Positions 1 through 6,911 are shown, counted from the first letter of the stretch. The stretch: 9,170 nt of DNA from Brachyspira catarrhinii (GCF_005518285.1 NZ_SJDU01000061.1:1-9170), one strand, 5' to 3'. Program-made: numbers and translations. The notes: a model not told the origin generated them from the letters alone.

Positions 1-889
1 CATTATCGTCAACTTTTCCGTAAACCAATTCTCTGTCTATAACTATCGGCTCGATATAATCTTCTTGCTCGATATAGCCCGCTTCTTTAAGCGCATCGCA
101 AAATACTAAAGCCGAACCGTCAACATTCGGAACTTCGCCATCGCATTTTACTATTAAATTGGTTATTCCCATCATATGCAAAGCGGCTAAAAAATGCTCG
201 GTAGTTTTTATATGTCTATTTCCGCTAATTAAAGCCGTAGAATTAACCGCTCCAGATTTATCTTTTGACAAAATATTTTCATGCGAAAGTTTTATATGAG
301 TATTGCTGTTAATATCGACAAAAACTATTCCCGTATTGACTTCGGCGGGAACTAATGTAAGCGCCGTTTTTCGTCCTTCCATCAATGCAAATCCGCTCAC
401 AACCACGCTTTTTGCGATTGTTCTTTGGGGAATTTTATATTTTAATTTCGATTTATTATGATTATTATTGGAATGATTTATTTCAGTTTCGTTATTATTT
501 TCTTTTTTATTCAAAACCTCGTCGCAGCTTGAAAGCAATTTTGATATGCTTATCGGTTTTTCCAAGAAATCGTAAGCGCCCATTTTTGTCGCTCTAACCG
601 CCGTTTCCACTCCAGCATGTCCGCTCATCATGATTACAGTTGTATTAGGGTATTTTTCTTTTATATTTGAAAGTATATCCAAACCGTCAACATTGGGAAG
701 CCAAACATCCAAAAATACCAAATCGATTTTTTTCGATTCAAAAATTTTCATAGCTTCTTCATAATTTTTTGCCGTTTCGACATCGTAATCTTCATCTTCC
801 AAAACGGCTTTACAAGAACTTAAAATATCCTCTTCATCGTCTATGATTAGGACGCTATTTTTTGTTTTAACATTTTTTACTTTTTCCAT
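1..889 (-). CDS. lpxC: Response regulator receiver fused to LpxC-type UDP-3-O-acyl-GlcNAc deacetylase (5' part, runs off left edge)
   Basis: The 296 visible residues contain two domains. Residues 12-120 are a CheY-like receiver: acidic pair D17/D18, phospho-acceptor D61 in FLDVWLP, S89 and K111 in the EKP motif. The GHAGVETAVRA stretch is typical of NtrC/NtrX-class regulators. After an Asn-rich linker (about 127-150), residues 153 onward match LpxC, the zinc amidase that commits UDP-acyl-GlcNAc to lipid A synthesis: PQRTI, NTGIVF, TTEHFLAAL and VPNVDGSA. E231 and H232 correspond to the E. coli catalytic base E78 and zinc ligand H79. The other zinc ligands and catalytic His lie beyond the window; about 150 residues should be missing. 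Where E. coli has H19 (GLHTG), this protein has M170 (ALMEG). The ATG at 889 has no Shine-Dalgarno sequence. The fold assignments are firm. That phosphorylation of D61 controls deacetylase activity is inference. An alternative is a divergent LpxC-like paralogue beside a canonical lpxC elsewhere. Confidence 0.9.
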   Translation of the reverse strand, partial: MEKVKNVKTKNSVLIIDDEEDILSSCKAVLEDEDYDVETAKNYEEAMKIFESKKIDLVFLDVWLPNVDGLDILSNIKEKYPNTTVIMMSGHAGVETAVRATKMGAYDFLEKPISISKLLSSCDEVLNKKENNNETEINHSNNNHNKSKLKYKIPQRTIAKSVVVSGFALMEGRKTALTLVPAEVNTGIVFVDINSNTHIKLSHENILSKDKSGAVNSTALISGNRHIKTTEHFLAALHMMGITNLIVKCDGEVPNVDGSALVFCDALKEAGYIEQEDYIEPIVIDRELVYGKVDDN

Positions 890-895
890 ATTTAT

Positions 896-924
896 ATAAT
901 AATACATTAACGATATAAAATCAA
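896..924 (-). promoter_or_regulatory. Putative sigma-70 promoter of the receiver-LpxC gene
   Basis: On the minus strand, TTGATT (924-919) and TATTAT (901-896) are separated by exactly 17 bp. The expected transcription start falls at about 888-890, on or next to the ATG at 889. Together with the missing ribosome binding site, this would make a leaderless transcript. The region is very AT-rich, so chance -10 matches are likely. Confidence 0.4.
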
Positions 925-941
925 CTATTATTACAATATAC

Positions 942-969
942 TTGCCAAACTTCTAAACTCTGTTATACT
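942..969 (+). promoter_or_regulatory. Extended -10 promoter of argS
   Basis: TTGCCA (942-947) and TATACT (964-969) have a 16-bp spacer, with a TG dinucleotide at 961-962 one base before the -10 hexamer. A perfect TATAAT overlaps at 969-974 but would sit 21 bp from the -35, so it is the weaker choice. The leader would be about 25 nt and carries a GGAG ribosome binding site at 986-989, ahead of the ATG at 1001. Confidence 0.6.
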
Positions 970-1000
970 ATAATTTTATAATCACGGAGAAAATTAAAAA

Positions 1001-2590
1001 ATGATAAAAAAAATTATATCGAATATAATTAAAGAAGCGCTTGATAATTATTTGAAAAACTTAAATATAGATAACGATATAAATATTGGAAATATAGAAA
1101 TCGGCTATTCTGTTGACGATAAATTCGGAGATTATGCTTGTCCTGTAGGAATGCGTCTTGCTAAAATATTAAAAAAAAATCCTATGGAAATTGCAGAAGG
1201 AATTATAAAAAATATAGAAAATAATAAATATTTCGATAAAATCGAAGTCGCAAAACCTGGCTTTATAAATCTCACTCTCTCAAAAGAATATGTAAATCAA
1301 TCCATAAACGATTTATTAAAAAACGAAAATTACGGAAAAAATATTTTAGAAGAAAAACATAAAATTTTAGTGGAATATATTAGCGCAAACCCGACTGGAC
1401 CACTTCATATAGGGCATGGAAGATGGGCGGCGATTGGAAGCGCTTTGTCGAATCTTCTTAAATATGCGGGGCATGAAATTTATCAGGAATTCTATGTTAA
1501 TGACGCTGGCGAGCAAATAGAAAAATTAAATCAGAGCGTTCGAGCGGTTAAAGAAGGCAAAGAAATTCCCGAAGACGGTTATCATGGAGATTATATAAAA
1601 GATATAGCTAAAGAAAACGGAATCCCTAAAGATATAATTTTGGAAAGCCAGAAAAAACTTTTGAAAAGATTCGGCGTTGAAATGGACAACTACGCGCTGG
1701 AATCGAAAATCAGAGAAAACGGAGAACTTGAAAAAACGATTGATTTTTTGGATAAGGAAGGACTTTTATTCGAAGAAGATAACGCCGTTTGGTTTAGAAG
1801 CGTAAAATACGGAGACGATAAAGACAGAGTTATTAAAAAAAGCAACGGATTATACACATATTTTGCTCCAGATATTGCCTACCATAAAAATAAAATCGAC
1901 AGAGGCTATAAGTATTTGATAGACATTTTGGGCGCGGACCATCATGGATATGTTCCGAGAATTACGGCGGCGGTTAGAGCGGTTTCGGGCGACACGGCGA
2001 GTTTGAAAGTTATATTGGGGCAGATGGTTAGATTATTCAGAGGAAAAGAAATCGTTAGGATGAGCAAGAGAACGGGAGATATGATAAGTTTGGAAGAGGT
2101 TATTGACGAGATTGGAGTCGATTCAACGAGATATTTTTTGCTTATGCGTTCGTATTCGAGTTCTTTAGATTTCGATTTGGAGCTTGCAAAAAAGAAAGAC
2201 AACGATAATCCCGTTTATTATATTCAATACGCTTACGCGAGAATTTGCAATATATTTTTTAAACTTAAAGAAAAAAATTTGAGTTATGACGAAAATAAAC
2301 CTTTCGATATAAATAATATTTCAAACGAAAGTTCTTTGAAACTTGCGAAAATTATTTTAAGACTCCCAGACGAAATTTACGAATCTTCAAAATCTTTGGA
2401 AGTTTACACTTTTCTAAATTATACTTACGAAGTGGCGTCCGCGTTGCATAAATTTTATTACGACAATATAGTCTTGGACGAAAGCGAAGAGATTCGGCAG
2501 GAAAGATTAACTTTGGTAAAAGCAGTTCAAAAAGTTTTGGGAATTTGTTTCGATATTATAGGAATTTCAAAAATAGAAAGAATGTGGTAG
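1001..2590 (+). CDS. argS: Arginyl-tRNA synthetase
   Basis: A cytoplasmic class I aminoacyl-tRNA synthetase of 529 aa that charges tRNA-Arg with arginine using ATP. An N-terminal Add-1-type tRNA-binding region spans about residues 1-90 ([14 protein letters not shown]). The Rossmann-fold catalytic domain carries HIGH at 136-139 within [13 protein letters not shown]. The KMSKS-equivalent loop is VRMSKRTGD, with M354 and K356. The C-terminal DALR-type anticodon-binding domain starts around [11 protein letters not shown]. The length is slightly below the usual 550-590 aa but every core element is present. The ATG at 1001 follows GGAG at 986-989. The gene is divergent from receiver-LpxC, and the EamA gene follows after 30 bp on the same strand, so the two are probably co-transcribed. 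ArgRS, rather than another class I enzyme, is indicated by the [11 protein letters not shown] and DLELAKKK regions as well as the motif context. Confidence 0.97.
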   Translation: MIKKIISNIIKEALDNYLKNLNIDNDINIGNIEIGYSVDDKFGDYACPVGMRLAKILKKNPMEIAEGIIKNIENNKYFDKIEVAKPGFINLTLSKEYVNQSINDLLKNENYGKNILEEKHKILVEYISANPTGPLHIGHGRWAAIGSALSNLLKYAGHEIYQEFYVNDAGEQIEKLNQSVRAVKEGKEIPEDGYHGDYIKDIAKENGIPKDIILESQKKLLKRFGVEMDNYALESKIRENGELEKTIDFLDKEGLLFEEDNAVWFRSVKYGDDKDRVIKKSNGLYTYFAPDIAYHKNKIDRGYKYLIDILGADHHGYVPRITAAVRAVSGDTASLKVILGQMVRLFRGKEIVRMSKRTGDMISLEEVIDEIGVDSTRYFLLMRSYSSSLDFDLELAKKKDNDNPVYYIQYAYARICNIFFKLKEKNLSYDENKPFDINNISNESSLKLAKIILRLPDEIYESSKSLEVYTFLNYTYEVASALHKFYYDNIVLDESEEIRQERLTLVKAVQKVLGICFDIIGISKIERMW

Positions 2591-2620
2591 TTATAATATT
2601 TAATTTTTAAGGCTATATAA

Positions 2621-3472
2621 ATGGATGATAAAAATAATATAAAATTAGCAGTTCTTTCTATGATACTTTCAGCTTTGTCTTTTAGTATAATGCAAATTGT
2701 AGTAAAAATTTCAAGCGCAAATATTCCGTTAATGGAACAGGTTTTTGCAAGAAATTTTATAACTTTATTAATAAGTCTTACGGCTATGATAAAAAATAAA
2801 GAGAGAATATTTCCGTATAAAAATAATATTATCGCCATAATATCGAGAGCTATTTTCGGATATTTGGGAGTAGTTACTTTTTTCTATGCCACTAATAATA
2901 TGCTTTTGGCTGACGCTTCCGTTCTTCAAAGGACTTCTCCGTTTTGGGCTACTTTATTTGCGTTTATAATTTCAAAAGAAAAAATATTAAAAATACAATG
3001 GTTTGCCTTGATTATAGCGATAATAGGCTCTATATTTATTATTAAACCTCAAATGAATTCAAATTTGACTACATCTTTAATAGCTTTATCTGCGGCAATA
3101 TTTGCTGGAATAGCGCAAGCCACTATAGGTTTTCTAAAGGGTAAAGAAAGTAATTCGTTAATAATATTCTATTTTTCGTTAATATCATGTTTTCTTTCTT
3201 TAATTTATTTTAAAAGTTTTGTCGCGCCTAATTTATACGATTTAATAGCTCTTATACTTATAGGAATTTTCGCTGGATTGGGACAATTCTTTTTAACCGT
3301 ATCTTGTAAGAAAGCTCCCGTTTCAACCGTAAGCATATTTAATTACAGCGGAGTTATATTTTCTTACATATTTAGTATTTTCATTTTAAATGAAGTATTG
3401 GACGCTTATTCTATATTCGGAACTATATTAACCGTATCGGCAGCCATGATGGTTTACTTTTGCAGAAAATAA
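2621..3472 (+). CDS. EamA/DMT-superfamily inner-membrane transporter
   Basis: A 283-aa integral membrane protein with about ten predicted helices, near residues 8-29, 38-55, 68-90, 94-117, 127-142, 150-171, 179-197, 207-227, 232-255 and 263-280. It contains the two tandem EamA repeats (about 8-140 and 150-280) typical of drug/metabolite transporters, with the family-type stretches VLQRTSPFWATLFAF and ISKEKI at the end of repeat 1 and ILNEVL near the end of repeat 2. Family members export or import amino acids, nucleosides, S-adenosylmethionine or other small metabolites; the substrate cannot be read from sequence. An AAGG ribosome binding site at 2609-2612 lies 8 nt before the ATG. The gene lies 30 bp downstream of argS, which suggests a shared transcript but no functional link. 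It ends convergent with the proposed 6S RNA gene. Confidence 0.88.
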   Translation: MDDKNNIKLAVLSMILSALSFSIMQIVVKISSANIPLMEQVFARNFITLLISLTAMIKNKERIFPYKNNIIAIISRAIFGYLGVVTFFYATNNMLLADASVLQRTSPFWATLFAFIISKEKILKIQWFALIIAIIGSIFIIKPQMNSNLTTSLIALSAAIFAGIAQATIGFLKGKESNSLIIFYFSLISCFLSLIYFKSFVAPNLYDLIALILIGIFAGLGQFFLTVSCKKAPVSTVSIFNYSGVIFSYIFSIFILNEVLDAYSIFGTILTVSAAMMVYFCRK

Positions 3473-3490
3473 ATTTAAGAAAAAATATAT

Positions 3491-3679
3491 AAAAAATCCG
3501 CCTCATCGTATAAGACATAAATGCGCCTGACTTTTTCGTCAGGTGGGCTACCCAGAAACATGACCTTGATTTCTCAAAACCGCAAGCGGCGAGCCTATCA
3601 TTGATATTTCGCTCCGTATCCCTAATGCATTAATTTATACTGGCGCAAAAATGTCGTCTATTCACGCATGAGGCAGAAC
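3491..3679 (-). ncRNA. ssrS: Candidate 6S RNA
   Basis: This is a non-coding segment of about 190 nt behind a consensus promoter, and it folds by hand into a rod with 6S architecture. The closing stem pairs 3676-3668 with 3506-3498 (9 bp), then 3666-3663 with 3510-3507. Next come 3655-3651 with 3518-3514, and 3647-3642 with 3527-3522 (UGCGCC/GGCGCA). A central bubble follows, with an A/U-rich 5' strand of 19 nt (3641-3623). Its 3' strand carries a small hairpin (3541-3538 with 3531-3528). The terminal stem pairs 3622-3616 with 3551-3545, 3610-3604 with 3561-3555, and 3600-3597 with 3570-3567, ending in CCG-CUUG-CGG (3589-3580). Six U's directly after the closing stem provide the 3' end. 6S RNA binds sigma-70 RNA polymerase holoenzyme by mimicking an open promoter. 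The assignment rests on architecture, length and promoter, not primary-sequence recognition. RNase P, tmRNA and SRP signature sequences are absent. Confidence 0.62.
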
Positions 3680-3685
3680 GGTTAA

Positions 3686-3714
3686 ACTATAAATTTATTT
3701 TTATTATTTGTCAA
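3686..3714 (-). promoter_or_regulatory. Consensus sigma-70 promoter of the 6S-like RNA
   Basis: On the minus strand, a perfect TTGACA (3714-3709) and TATAGT (3691-3686) are separated by an optimal 17 bp. The start is predicted at about 3678-3680, two to four bases before the closing stem of the RNA. It is the best-matching promoter found by eye in the window, as expected for an abundant stable RNA. No ORF of useful size lies between it and the U-tract at 3491-3496. Confidence 0.78.
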
Positions 3715-3746
3715 TACTTTAATAATTTTTATACTTAAATCCATTA

Positions 3747-4638
3747 TCAATTTAGAGAATTAAATATATCCTTGCAACTTGATTTTGTATATTTCTCAAG
3801 AGATTTATTATTAGTTCCTAACTTGTTGTAATATATAAGCTTGGCTTTAACTTTTTGCCCTTGATATTCAAAATTTTTATTTTCAAAAATATTCTTAAAG
3901 CCTTGAAGTTTATTTTCCGCATTACCAACTCCTATTTCTAAACCTTTTGGGTCTATAAATAAAATAATAAATTCTTCTTTTTTCTTAATCCAAAAAATAA
4001 AAAAGGAATAAAAAATATTATCCGCATTTTCAATCAAACGACAAAAATGCCACTCATAATTTTTTAATTCGTTATTTGCTTTCGATAGATACGATTGCAA
4101 ATCTTTTAGAAATTCTTTTTCGCTTTTATGTCTTATGGCATATACAATATTTCCTTTATTGTTTTCGTCAATAATCGTCAAATCAAGAGCGCTTGAAAAT
4201 TTTTCAAAATGTGAAATTTCATCCGTTAGATTTTTAAATTCTTTTAAGTTTTTGCCGTGACTATGAAAAAAATTATCAATAGTTTTTATCGCGTTTTTAG
4301 GCTGCAAATTTTCAATATTGCCGACAATTTCTATATATTGTTTATTTTTAATCTTTTGAAAGCAAAACATCTTCGTCAAAACTTTCAATATATTCGTTTA
4401 TATTTTCAAAGTCTATCTCCGATATTTTATATATTTTATTTAAATTTTCTCCGTCTTTATATTTAGGCACAAGCAAAGGCTCAAAATCTTTATTTACCTT
4501 AAAACCTTTAATAGCTTTAATCGTTTTAAAACTTTCAATTCCTTTCAAAATTTCTTTTATAGCCTCCGAATCGGTTGCCATTATAAATAAAGTTTCCAAT
4601 CCATCGCAGAATTCTTTTAAATGTTTTAATAAATTATT
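3747..4638 (-). pseudogene. Decayed C-terminal remnant of a type III restriction-type DEAD/DEAH helicase-nuclease
   Basis: Two minus-strand frames read as one broken protein. The upstream part (in-frame codons from 4638, stop at 4348) has HLKEFCDGLETLF and FEPLLVPKYKDGE. The downstream part (about 4360-3747) has LQPKNAIKTIDNFF, IVYAIRHKSEKEF, EWHFCRLIENADNIFY and FIDPKGLEIG. The order and wording are those I associate with the C-terminal end of type III restriction Res-like helicases with a PD-(D/E)XK nuclease. A one-base slip in the A-rich run near 4345-4360 separates the frames. The helicase motifs and the whole N-terminus are missing, since a stop at 4639-4641 precedes the first visible codon. 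The nuclease's first acidic motif, expected as SPDF before FWI, reads SFF, while the D-x-K part (FIDPKG) remains. No methyltransferase gene is nearby. Loss of function looks certain; the family call is from memory of the family and moderate in confidence. Confidence 0.62.
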
Positions 4639-4649
4639 TTATTTTAATC

Positions 4650-4849
4650 ATGAGTCTTTTTGATTTAGTAGTAAAAGGCGTTAAAACAGCTAAAGAGATA
4701 GGGGGAAAGTATTACAAAGAATACCAAAAGTGCAAAGAAGAGTATAAGGATTACGAGTATACCGAACTTTTAAAGGTATATCGTTCTTCTATTGGCGTTA
4801 AAAAATAGCTTTGTAACAACTTCTCAAAGAAAGAGGATTAATATTATAA
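4650..4849 (+). pseudogene. Small helical protein gene, intact for 52 codons, with an apparently decayed C-terminus
   Basis: The open frame from ATG 4650 to TAG 4806-4808 encodes 52 residues, starting MSLFDLVVKG and rich in Lys, Tyr and Glu (KYYKEYQKCKEEYKDYEY), probably helical and soluble. Restoring one A to the A-run at 4800-4805 lets the next frame continue as IAL, a TAA at 4814-4816, then QLLKERGLIL and a stop at 4847-4849. The phrase GVKKIA...LLKERGL is a plausible helical ending for such small proteins. The restored stop overlaps the Shine-Dalgarno sequence of the next gene, as in tight operons. The original gene therefore probably ended at 4849 and has one frameshift plus one nonsense change. 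No ribosome binding site precedes ATG 4650, which lies only about 10 bp from the helicase remnant's edge. The function is unknown. The alternative is a genuine 52-aa gene. Confidence 0.5.
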
Positions 4850-4854
4850 GGAGG
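4848..4854 (+). promoter_or_regulatory. Perfect Shine-Dalgarno sequence of the 49-aa gene
   Basis: AAGGAGG lies 7 nt before the ATG at 4862. It is the strongest ribosome binding site in the window and decides that start. Its first two bases are the last two of the restored stop codon (4847-4849) of the upstream small gene, which suggests the pair was once translationally coupled. Confidence 0.85.
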
Positions 4855-4861
4855 TATATTT

Positions 4862-5011
4862 ATGGCTACAAATAATAGAAAACAATCGTTAGTTAATCAA
4901 GTGAATAGGCTTAAAGTTCAAATATCTCAAAAAGAAGAGAAAGAAGCAGAAAAAATTAAAGATAATATTATTTTTAAAATGGCGAGCAAAGATCATCCAT
5001 TTGACCATTAA
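4862..5011 (+). CDS. Small hypothetical protein, 49 aa
   Basis: The ATG at 4862 follows a perfect AAGGAGG at optimal spacing and the frame is open to TAA 5009-5011. The product is a highly charged, Cys-free soluble protein: a basic N-terminus (MATNNRKQS), a Lys/Glu-rich heptad-like helix over about residues 10-40 (VNRLKVQISQKEEKEAEKIK), and a short tail ending DHPFDH. I do not recognise the family. It has no signal peptide or membrane segment. It sits behind the decayed small gene and is followed by a stem-loop terminator at 5039-5073, so the pair looks like a two-gene operon brought in with the restriction remnant. An antitoxin-like or DNA-binding accessory role is possible, but nothing in the sequence proves it. 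Confidence 0.62.
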   Translation: MATNNRKQSLVNQVNRLKVQISQKEEKEAEKIKDNIIFKMASKDHPFDH

Positions 5012-5038
5012 GAAAAGATTAAGAATATTAATTATATA

Positions 5039-5073
5039 AAAAGCTACCGAGTTAATTAACCCCCATAGCTTTT
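5039..5073. terminator. Bidirectional intrinsic terminator between the 49-aa gene and cheB
   Basis: An 8-bp stem AAAAGCTA (5039-5046) / TAGCTTTT (5066-5073) encloses a loop that contains the palindrome GTTAATTAAC (5051-5060). The minus-strand side gives a run of T's then ATATAATT, suited to ending the che operon. The plus side ends in TTTTATTATTTT, suited to ending the small-gene transcript. The stem is AT-rich, so efficiency may be modest. Confidence 0.65.
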
Positions 5074-5142
5074 ATTATTTTCTACTTGATTTGTTAATGA
5101 ACAAACTTAAAAAACTAAAATATTTTTAAGCTTTATAATAAT

Positions 5143-6276
5143 CTACGCTTTCTTAAGAGCCGCGGCAAGTATTTTATCCAAAGGCAAAACTTCGTCTACT
5201 CCGCCTCTGGCTATCGCTTCTTTAGGCATACCGAATACCGTGCAGGTTTCTTCGTTTTGAGCTATATTATAAGCGCCAGCGTCATGCATCTCTTTCATTC
5301 CGTTTGCGCCATCGTCTCCCATACCCGTAAGGATTATTCCTATCGCCTTATTTTTTGCGTAAACGGCGCCGCTTCTAAATAAAACGTCAACGGAAGGTCT
5401 ATGTCTCGTCACTGGCTCTCCATCTCTCACTTCGACATAATATTTTCCGTTCTTTACTTTAATCATCGTATGTTTTGCGCCTCGTGACAAAATCGCCTGC
5501 CCTCTTCCAACGCTCATTCCGTCTTCCGATTCTCTAACTTCTATTTTTAGAACATTATTCAATCTTTTTGCAAAAGAAGTGGTAAAATGTTCGGGCATAT
5601 GTTGAGTTATAACTATCGGAGGAGCGGACGGAGTGACATTTTTCAAGCATTCCACCAACGCTTCTGTGCCTCCCGTAGAAGAGCCTATCAAAATAATTTT
5701 ATCCAAAGGAACTTCTCTCGAAGGAGTTAGAGGAAGCATAATGTCCGCGCTATTTTTTTGATATATTTTAAATCCTGAAGTTTTTGGCGCTTCCAAATTA
5801 ATAGAAGAAGGTTGAATAACCGCTCCTCCGCTTTCGGCGGGCATTGTAATGCCATGTTTTTTATAGAATTTAGCCCTGTTTGCGTATGCGTTTTTTATCT
5901 TTTCTACCAAATCAGTCGCCAACTCTTCCACTCCGTCTCTCACATTTGCGGAAGGTTTTATAACATAATCGAAAGCACCGATATTTAAAGCGTCAAGAGC
6001 GAATTCTCTATGTTTTTCGAGCAAAGAGCTAAACATAATAACGGGAATCGGATTATTTAGCATAAGTTTTTTTAGATAAGTTATTCCGTCCATTTCGGGC
6101 ATTTCAATATCCAAAGTTAAAATATCTGGTTTTAGAGTTTTTATTTTACTTTCGGCGAGTATAGGATTAGCCGCCGTTCCAACCATTTCCAAAGCGGGGT
6201 CGGAAGATACTATTTTTGTAAGCAGTTGCCTAATCAAGGCGCTGTCGTCCACTGACATTACTTTAATTTTAGACAT
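5143..6276 (-). CDS. cheB: Chemotaxis response regulator, protein-glutamate methylesterase/glutamine deamidase CheB
   Basis: A 377-aa cytoplasmic enzyme that removes receptor methyl groups and deamidates receptor glutamines during adaptation. The receiver domain (about 1-125) has D10/D11, phospho-acceptor D56 in LTLDIEMP, and K107 in the IKP motif. A variable linker of about 65 residues follows. The C-terminal methylesterase domain (about 192-377) holds the Ser-His-Asp triad: S200 in GSSTGGTEAL, H226 in TQHMP, and D322 in TGMGDDGANGM. Phosphorylation by CheA relieves inhibition by the receiver. The ATG at 6276 has AAGGAT at 6288-6283. It is the last gene of the operon, 41 bp after cheD, and is followed by the terminator at 5039-5073. 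Length and residues are canonical. Confidence 0.97.
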   Translation of the reverse strand: MSKIKVMSVDDSALIRQLLTKIVSSDPALEMVGTAANPILAESKIKTLKPDILTLDIEMPEMDGITYLKKLMLNNPIPVIMFSSLLEKHREFALDALNIGAFDYVIKPSANVRDGVEELATDLVEKIKNAYANRAKFYKKHGITMPAESGGAVIQPSSINLEAPKTSGFKIYQKNSADIMLPLTPSREVPLDKIILIGSSTGGTEALVECLKNVTPSAPPIVITQHMPEHFTTSFAKRLNNVLKIEVRESEDGMSVGRGQAILSRGAKHTMIKVKNGKYYVEVRDGEPVTRHRPSVDVLFRSGAVYAKNKAIGIILTGMGDDGANGMKEMHDAGAYNIAQNEETCTVFGMPKEAIARGGVDEVLPLDKILAAALKKA

Positions 6277-6317
6277 ATATCAATCCTTGTAATTCTTTTA
6301 ATCTTATTATAATTTTA

Positions 6318-6911
6318 TTAAAACAATGTAATATCCGATTTCTCTTCAATTTTGTTTTGCAAACTTTTCGAGTATTTTACTTCTTGTTCTACGGAGAATT
6401 CTTTCGTTTGAGTTTCCATTTTCTTCATAAGAACTCTATTTTCCGTATTGAAAAAAAACACTTTTCTGGGCCACGAACCGCCTATATCTTCGCTTATAAT
6501 CGGTATTTTTTCTTCGGCTAAAAAACTCTTTGCAAATCTGATGTTTTTATCTGGTATTTGAAGCAAATTGCTCGTCATTCCCGTAAGAACATGTCCGCCT
6601 CCGAATATTTTTGCCGTAATATTTTCTTTTTTGCCGCCCAATTTTATTATTTCGTTAATCAAAACTTCCATAGCGAAAATTCCGTATCTCGTATGATTAT
6701 AATCTTCTTCGGGTTTTTCCCATTCTTTCATTTCTGGAAGCATAAAATGGTTCATACCGCCAAATTTCAATTTATTTTCAAAAAGGCAAACCGCAATACA
6801 ACTTCCCAAAACCGTTTTAATAACGGCGGGTTCTTTGGAAGCGTAATAACCTCCTATATATATCGTAATGCGCTTAAAATTATTATCGGCGGCGGATGGA
6901 AAATCTACCAT
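6318..6911 (-). CDS. cheD: Chemoreceptor glutamine deamidase CheD
   Basis: CheD deamidates glutamine side chains of chemoreceptors and, in some bacteria, partners with the phosphatase CheC. The catalytic Cys-His pair is visible as C38 in TVLGSCIAV and H55 in GGMNHFMLP, with T33 near the expected active-site threonine; FGGGHVLTG is also family-typical. The core ends near residue 165, after VFFFNTENRVLMKK. The last 30 or so residues (EFSVEQEVKYSKSLQNKIEE...) form a charged extension beyond the usual length of about 160 aa. AAGGG at 6927-6923 lies 11 nt before the ATG at 6911, slightly far. The gene is 40 bp after cheR and 41 bp before cheB. No cheC is visible in the window. Confidence 0.93.
   Translation of the reverse strand: MVDFPSAADNNFKRITIYIGGYYASKEPAVIKTVLGSCIAVCLFENKLKFGGMNHFMLPEMKEWEKPEEDYNHTRYGIFAMEVLINEIIKLGGKKENITAKIFGGGHVLTGMTSNLLQIPDKNIRFAKSFLAEEKIPIISEDIGGSWPRKVFFFNTENRVLMKKMETQTKEFSVEQEVKYSKSLQNKIEEKSDITLF

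Noticed and set aside
385..597. Plus-strand frame opposite the receiver-LpxC gene
   Set aside because: It lies wholly antisense to a strongly supported coding region, has no ribosome binding site and reads as low-complexity Phe/Tyr/Arg.
2527..2838. Minus-strand frame spanning the argS-eamA junction
   Set aside because: It is antisense to the ends of two well-supported genes, and its hydrophobicity mirrors the opposite-strand transporter sequence.
3526..3543. CCTGAC/GTCAGG hairpin as an independent intrinsic terminator for eamA or the RNA
   Set aside because: No T-run follows it on either strand, and it fits better as the 3' bubble hairpin of the 6S-like fold.
3491..3679. RNase P RNA, tmRNA or SRP RNA
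   Set aside because: The conserved core sequences of these RNAs, including a tRNA-like 3' end for tmRNA and the SRP GGAA tetraloop region, are absent, and the length does not fit RNase P or tmRNA.
4257..4466. Plus-strand frame across the restriction remnant
   Set aside because: It is a Phe/Leu/Tyr-rich shadow of the Lys-rich minus-strand remnant.
5090..5130. Two AT-only stem-loops just downstream of cheB (TTTGTT/AACAAA and CTTAAAAA/TTTTTAAG)
   Set aside because: Stems almost without G-C pairs are expected by chance in this composition; the GCTA/TAGC stem at 5039-5073 is the better terminator.
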